Origin: an uncultured Actinomycetes bacterium
GTDB taxonomy: Bacteria; Actinomycetota; Acidimicrobiia; Acidimicrobiales; Acidimicrobilacustridaceae
DNA: 23,610 nt
Assembly: GCA_945957335.1 (NCBI GenBank)
Contig: CAMFLJ010000013.1
Coordinates: forward strand, 1 to 23,610
Direction: 5' to 3'
A model generated the notes under the pieces. The model was not told the origin of the DNA, did no database searches, and worked only from the letters and a program-made list of their open reading frames with translations. The position numbers and the translations under genes were made by a program. Shown here one piece after another: positions 21,542 to 23,610 of this stretch (positions are counted from its first letter, which is position 1; each line of letters starts with the position of its first letter).

Positions 21542-21838
21542 TCACGGCCCGAGCAGGGCGTCGAGCACCGCCGGGTCTCCCCCGGCCAGGTCGAAGACCT
21601 TCGATCGCGACGACGCACCACTCACCAGCGTGACGGCCGACGCCCGCAGCCCGAACGCATCGGCCAGCGCGGCCCGGACCGCCTCGTTGGCCCGGCCGTC
21701 GACCGGCGGGGCCGAGACCTTCACGACCAGCACGGGCGGGTCGGCCTCGCCGTAGCGGCCACCGACCTTCGCCCTGGCGGCTCCGGGCTGGGCCCGGACG
21801 CTCACCCGCAGCGGGGCCCCCGGATCGCCGGGGGTCAC
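21542..21838 (-). CDS. DUF167 (YggU) family protein
   Basis: A 98-residue small soluble protein. RVSVRAQPGAARAKVGG, VLVVKVSAPPVDGRANEAV and LVSGASSRSKVFDL are the diagnostic strands and helix of DUF167, which has a beta-alpha fold and unknown role. The GTG start overlaps the stop of the VOC gene (GTGA at 21835-21838), so it is translationally coupled. Confidence 0.92.
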   Translation of the reverse strand: MTPGDPGAPLRVSVRAQPGAARAKVGGRYGEADPPVLVVKVSAPPVDGRANEAVRAALADAFGLRASAVTLVSGASSRSKVFDLAGGDPAVLDALLGP

Positions 21839-22206
21839 GGGTAGGTCCGCAGCTCGACGGTGTTGCCGTCCGGGTCCCTGACGTACAGGCCGGTGCCGAT
21901 GCCGCGCGCCCCGAAGAGCGGCCGGGGCGGGCCGAGCACCTCGAACTCACCGGAGTCGGCCACCTCGGCCAGGTCGGCGCCCTCGACCACCACGCACACG
22001 TGGTCGAGGTTCACGCCCGTGCGCTCGCCCTCGAAGAGGTCGATGATCGTGTGCTCGTCGAGGCGGGCCGACACGAACGGCACCTCGCCCGCCTCCCACT
22101 CGACCAGGCGCACCGGCTCCGCGCCGAGGCGGTCGCACCACCAGGCCAGGCTGAGCCGGGCGTCGGCGACGGTCAGCACGATGTGGTCGATCCCTGTCGC
22201 TCGCAC
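21835..22206 (-). CDS. VOC (glyoxalase/bleomycin resistance/dioxygenase) family protein
   Basis: A 123-residue protein with two beta-alpha-beta-beta-beta modules. GIDHIVLTVAD starts the first (His8) and NLDHVCVVVEG starts the second (His69). DPDGNTVELR ends the protein with Glu118, so a His/His/Glu-type metal site is possible. The family includes glyoxalases, dioxygenases and resistance proteins; substrate unknown. The GTG start at 22206 is preceded by a TACGAT box at 6 bases and no ribosome site. An open extension upstream to 22374 is low-complexity antisense of the neighbouring gene and was rejected. Confidence 0.88.
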   Translation of the reverse strand: MRATGIDHIVLTVADARLSLAWWCDRLGAEPVRLVEWEAGEVPFVSARLDEHTIIDLFEGERTGVNLDHVCVVVEGADLAEVADSGEFEVLGPPRPLFGARGIGTGLYVRDPDGNTVELRTYP

Positions 22207-22212
22207 GGGCCG

Positions 22213-22218
22213 ATCGTA
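22213..22218 (-). promoter_or_regulatory. -10 box of leaderless VOC-DUF167 operon
   Basis: On the minus strand TACGAT, an excellent TANNNT match, ends 6 bases before the GTG at 22206. This is the clearest leaderless arrangement in the window. Confidence 0.55.
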
Positions 22219-22247
22219 GGCCCCTGCCTCCTCGGTCCCTCGACCCC

Positions 22248-22919
22248 TCAGGGGACCACGCCGAGGCACAGCGTGGTCTTGGCGTCCGACAGCGGGAGCT
22301 GCTGGGTGCTCGGTGGGCACGGGCGCGGCGTGTCGACCTTCGACACCACCCGAAGGGCACCCGCCGTGCCGCACGATGCCGGGGCCGGGGCCTTCACGCC
22401 GTCGACGAGCACCACCATCACGCAGTCGTCGATCTCGGGCACGAGCCCGGCGCCCGACGACGACCCCGACGGAGCCACCGCATCGTCACCGGCCTGCGCG
22501 TAGGCGCTCACGATCAGGATGCCCAGCAGCACCGCGAGGAGGATGACGATCGGGGCGAACTTCCAGAGGCTGGCCCGTTCGGCGGGGACCACCACCCCGG
22601 AGGGAGCGGGCCGGGCACCGACCACCCCGCTCGGCCGGGGCGTCGCCGCCGTGGACCGCGCCGTGGCGCCACCGGCAGCCGGGGCGGGTGAGGGACCGGG
22701 CAGCGTGAGGTCGTAGTCGCGACGACGCTCCGGGTCGCGCAGGACGTTCCACGCCGTGTTGGCCGCCCGGATCCGCTCCTCGGCCCGGGCGCGCGCCGCG
22801 GCGTCGTCGCTCTGGCGACGGTCGGGGTGGTTCGCCTTGGCCAGGGCCACGTAGGCCCGGCGGATGGTCTCGGTGTCGGCGTCCTCGGCGACCCCGAGCA
22901 CCTCGTAGTGGCTCGGCAC
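22248..22919 (-). CDS. Membrane-anchored J-domain protein with outer four-Cys domain
   Basis: A 223-residue protein. Residues 4-71 are a J-domain, HYEVLGV at its start and HPD at 31-33, which stimulates a DnaK-type chaperone ATPase. A Pro/Ala/Gly-rich linker (72-118) leads to one membrane segment at about 121-141. Residues 160-223 would lie outside and contain four cysteines (166, 183, 201, 218), likely as disulfides; the spacing recalls small LppU-type actinobacterial lipoprotein domains. Classical DnaJ zinc-finger and C-terminal domains are absent. The GTG start has GGAGAGG just upstream. The neighbouring divergent gene is a pseudokinase. Topology is inferred from one hydrophobic run. Confidence 0.82.
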   Translation of the reverse strand: MPSHYEVLGVAEDADTETIRRAYVALAKANHPDRRQSDDAAARARAEERIRAANTAWNVLRDPERRRDYDLTLPGPSPAPAAGGATARSTAATPRPSGVVGARPAPSGVVVPAERASLWKFAPIVILLAVLLGILIVSAYAQAGDDAVAPSGSSSGAGLVPEIDDCVMVVLVDGVKAPAPASCGTAGALRVVSKVDTPRPCPPSTQQLPLSDAKTTLCLGVVP

Positions 22920-22945
22920 GGCACCTCTCCAGCGGGTCTCGCCCG

Positions 22946-22951
22946 AGGGTA
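22946..22951 (-). promoter_or_regulatory. -10 box for the J-domain gene
   Basis: On the minus strand TACCCT fits TANNNT. It would give a leader of about 20 bases containing GGAGAGG. The -35 region is not clear. Confidence 0.3.
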
Positions 22952-22999
22952 CGCGGCCGGGACGGCCCCAGGCCCCGCCGGCACACCATCGTCTCCCCG

Positions 23000-23026
23000 T
23001 ACTTTTTGTTGCTTTTCATGCCTTTT
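23000..23026. promoter_or_regulatory. 10-bp-phased T-tracts in divergent promoter region
   Basis: CTTTT occurs at 23002, 23012 and 23022, exactly 10 bases apart, in otherwise very GC-rich DNA. Phased A/T-tracts bend DNA. TACTTT at 23000-23005 could also serve as a -10 box for the plus-strand gene at 23046, with a leader of about 34 bases. The patch is the most AT-rich of the window. Confidence 0.4.
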
Positions 23027-23045
23027 GCGTCCACACTCTGACGCC

Positions 23046-23610
23046 ATGGCCGAGCGGGTGCGGGTGGTGCGACACGAAGGGCGGCTCCTCGCCGCGAAGG
23101 AGCCCAGCCCCGCCGGGGCCGAGGCGCTGCGGGCCGAGGCCGCGCTGCTCGACCGGGCACGGGTGCCCGGCGTGGTCGAGCTGGTCGGCGTGCGGGCCGG
23201 CGACGAGCCGTTGCTGCTCACCGCCTGGGTCGGCCCCCGCTCGCTCGCCGAGCTCCCCCGGCCCCTCGACCCCGCGCATGCCGCCGCGCTCTGCCTCGCG
23301 GTGGCCGGCACGCTCCAGCGCCTGCACCGCTGTGGCATCACCCACGGTGCGGTCGAGGCCTCCCACGTCCTCCTCGACGACCACGGACGGCCCGTGCTCT
23401 GCGGGTTCGGCCACGCCGGGTCGATCGGTGCGCCGGTGCGGCGGCCGGCGACCGATCACCCGGGAACGGCCGACCGCGATGTCGGCCACCGGCACGCTCC
23501 CGCCGACGACGTGGCCGGCCTCGGGCGGCTGCTGGCCGACCTCCTGGGGCCGGTCGCGCCCAGGGGCCTGCGCCCCACCGAGCGGCGCCGGGCCACGACC
23601 TGGCGCGCGC
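23046..23610 (+). CDS. Protein-kinase-like protein (apparent pseudokinase), partial
   Basis: The first 188 codons of a gene running past the window end. The kinase fold is visible: AAKEP (Lys18) in the VAIK position, LQRLHRCGITHGAVEASHVLLDD in the catalytic-loop position, CGFGHAG in the DFG position, and DDVAGLGRLLADLL as the F-helix. The catalytic residues are lost: HRD is HGA (100-102), the Asn of the loop is His107, and DFG is GFG (120-122). It is therefore probably a pseudokinase, binding or signalling without phosphotransfer. The glycine-rich loop is not seen. ATG 23046 has no clear ribosome site. Any membrane or sensor domain would be beyond the edge. Confidence 0.7.
   Translation, partial: MAERVRVVRHEGRLLAAKEPSPAGAEALRAEAALLDRARVPGVVELVGVRAGDEPLLLTAWVGPRSLAELPRPLDPAHAAALCLAVAGTLQRLHRCGITHGAVEASHVLLDDHGRPVLCGFGHAGSIGAPVRRPATDHPGTADRDVGHRHAPADDVAGLGRLLADLLGPVAPRGLRPTERRRATTWRA

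Noticed and set aside
22486..23341. Minus-strand open frames crossing the J-domain/pseudokinase gap
   Set aside because: They are out of frame with the J-domain gene, cross the T-tract promoter region, and encode Arg/Pro/Ser-rich sequence with no motif.
1..23610. CRISPR array, insertion sequence, prophage or toxin-antitoxin system
   Set aside because: No regularly spaced direct repeats, transposase or integrase motifs, flanking inverted repeats or phage-like genes were seen; the tRNA has no adjacent integrase or repeated 3' end.

Overview
The window is a continuous, very GC-rich, gene-dense stretch of bacterial chromosome. Codon third positions are almost all G or C, GTG starts are common, and several genes look leaderless, with a TANNNT box 6-7 bases before the start codon. 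A probable F420-dependent LLM-type oxidoreductase, a fused MrpA-MrpB subunit and a cluster of P450, thiolase-like and hydrolase genes point to an actinobacterium, probably of the Acidimicrobiia type. That placement is inference from gene content, not a match to a known genome.

Layout. (1) About 1-9242 is a catabolic neighbourhood. It holds the 5' end of a thiolase-like gene, an alpha/beta hydrolase, a cupin dioxygenase-like gene, an HSL-type esterase, a minus-strand operon (P450, amidohydrolase, N-acyl-D-amino-acid-deacylase-like gene), and a plus-strand pair (an AttH/CrtC-like protein and an LLM oxidoreductase). The substrate cannot be read from the sequence; a cyclic or lipid-like compound is plausible. 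(2) 9278-9982 is a PrmC/HemK-like methyltransferase. (3) 9969-13331 (minus) is an iron/heme module: an EfeB-type DyP peroxidase exported by Tat, an EfeO-type lipoprotein, and upstream a DsbD/CcdA-like membrane protein where an EfeU permease would be expected. (4) 13441-19356 is a complete Mrp cation/proton antiporter operon (AB fusion, C, D, E, F, G). Every junction overlaps, and a leader region with two tiny ORFs and competing hairpins precedes it. (5) 19432-19505 is tRNA-Val(CAC), followed by two small stress-type proteins (DUF2188, DUF2383). (6) 20354-22919 (minus) holds a small membrane protein, a lipoprotein, a DUF167 protein coupled to a VOC protein, and a membrane-anchored J-domain protein with a four-cysteine outer domain. 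(7) 23046 to the window end is the start of a kinase-like protein that has lost its catalytic residues, reading divergently from the J-domain gene across a region of 10-bp-phased T-tracts.

No insertion sequence, CRISPR array, prophage or obvious foreign-composition island was seen. No gene-free stretch exceeds about 235 bases; the largest are 13332-13563, 7070-7260 and 1643-1830, and their contents are described below. The best leads are the EfeU-less EfeO/EfeB locus with a CcdA-like partner, the pseudokinase/J-domain pair with phased T-tracts between them, and the mrp leader.
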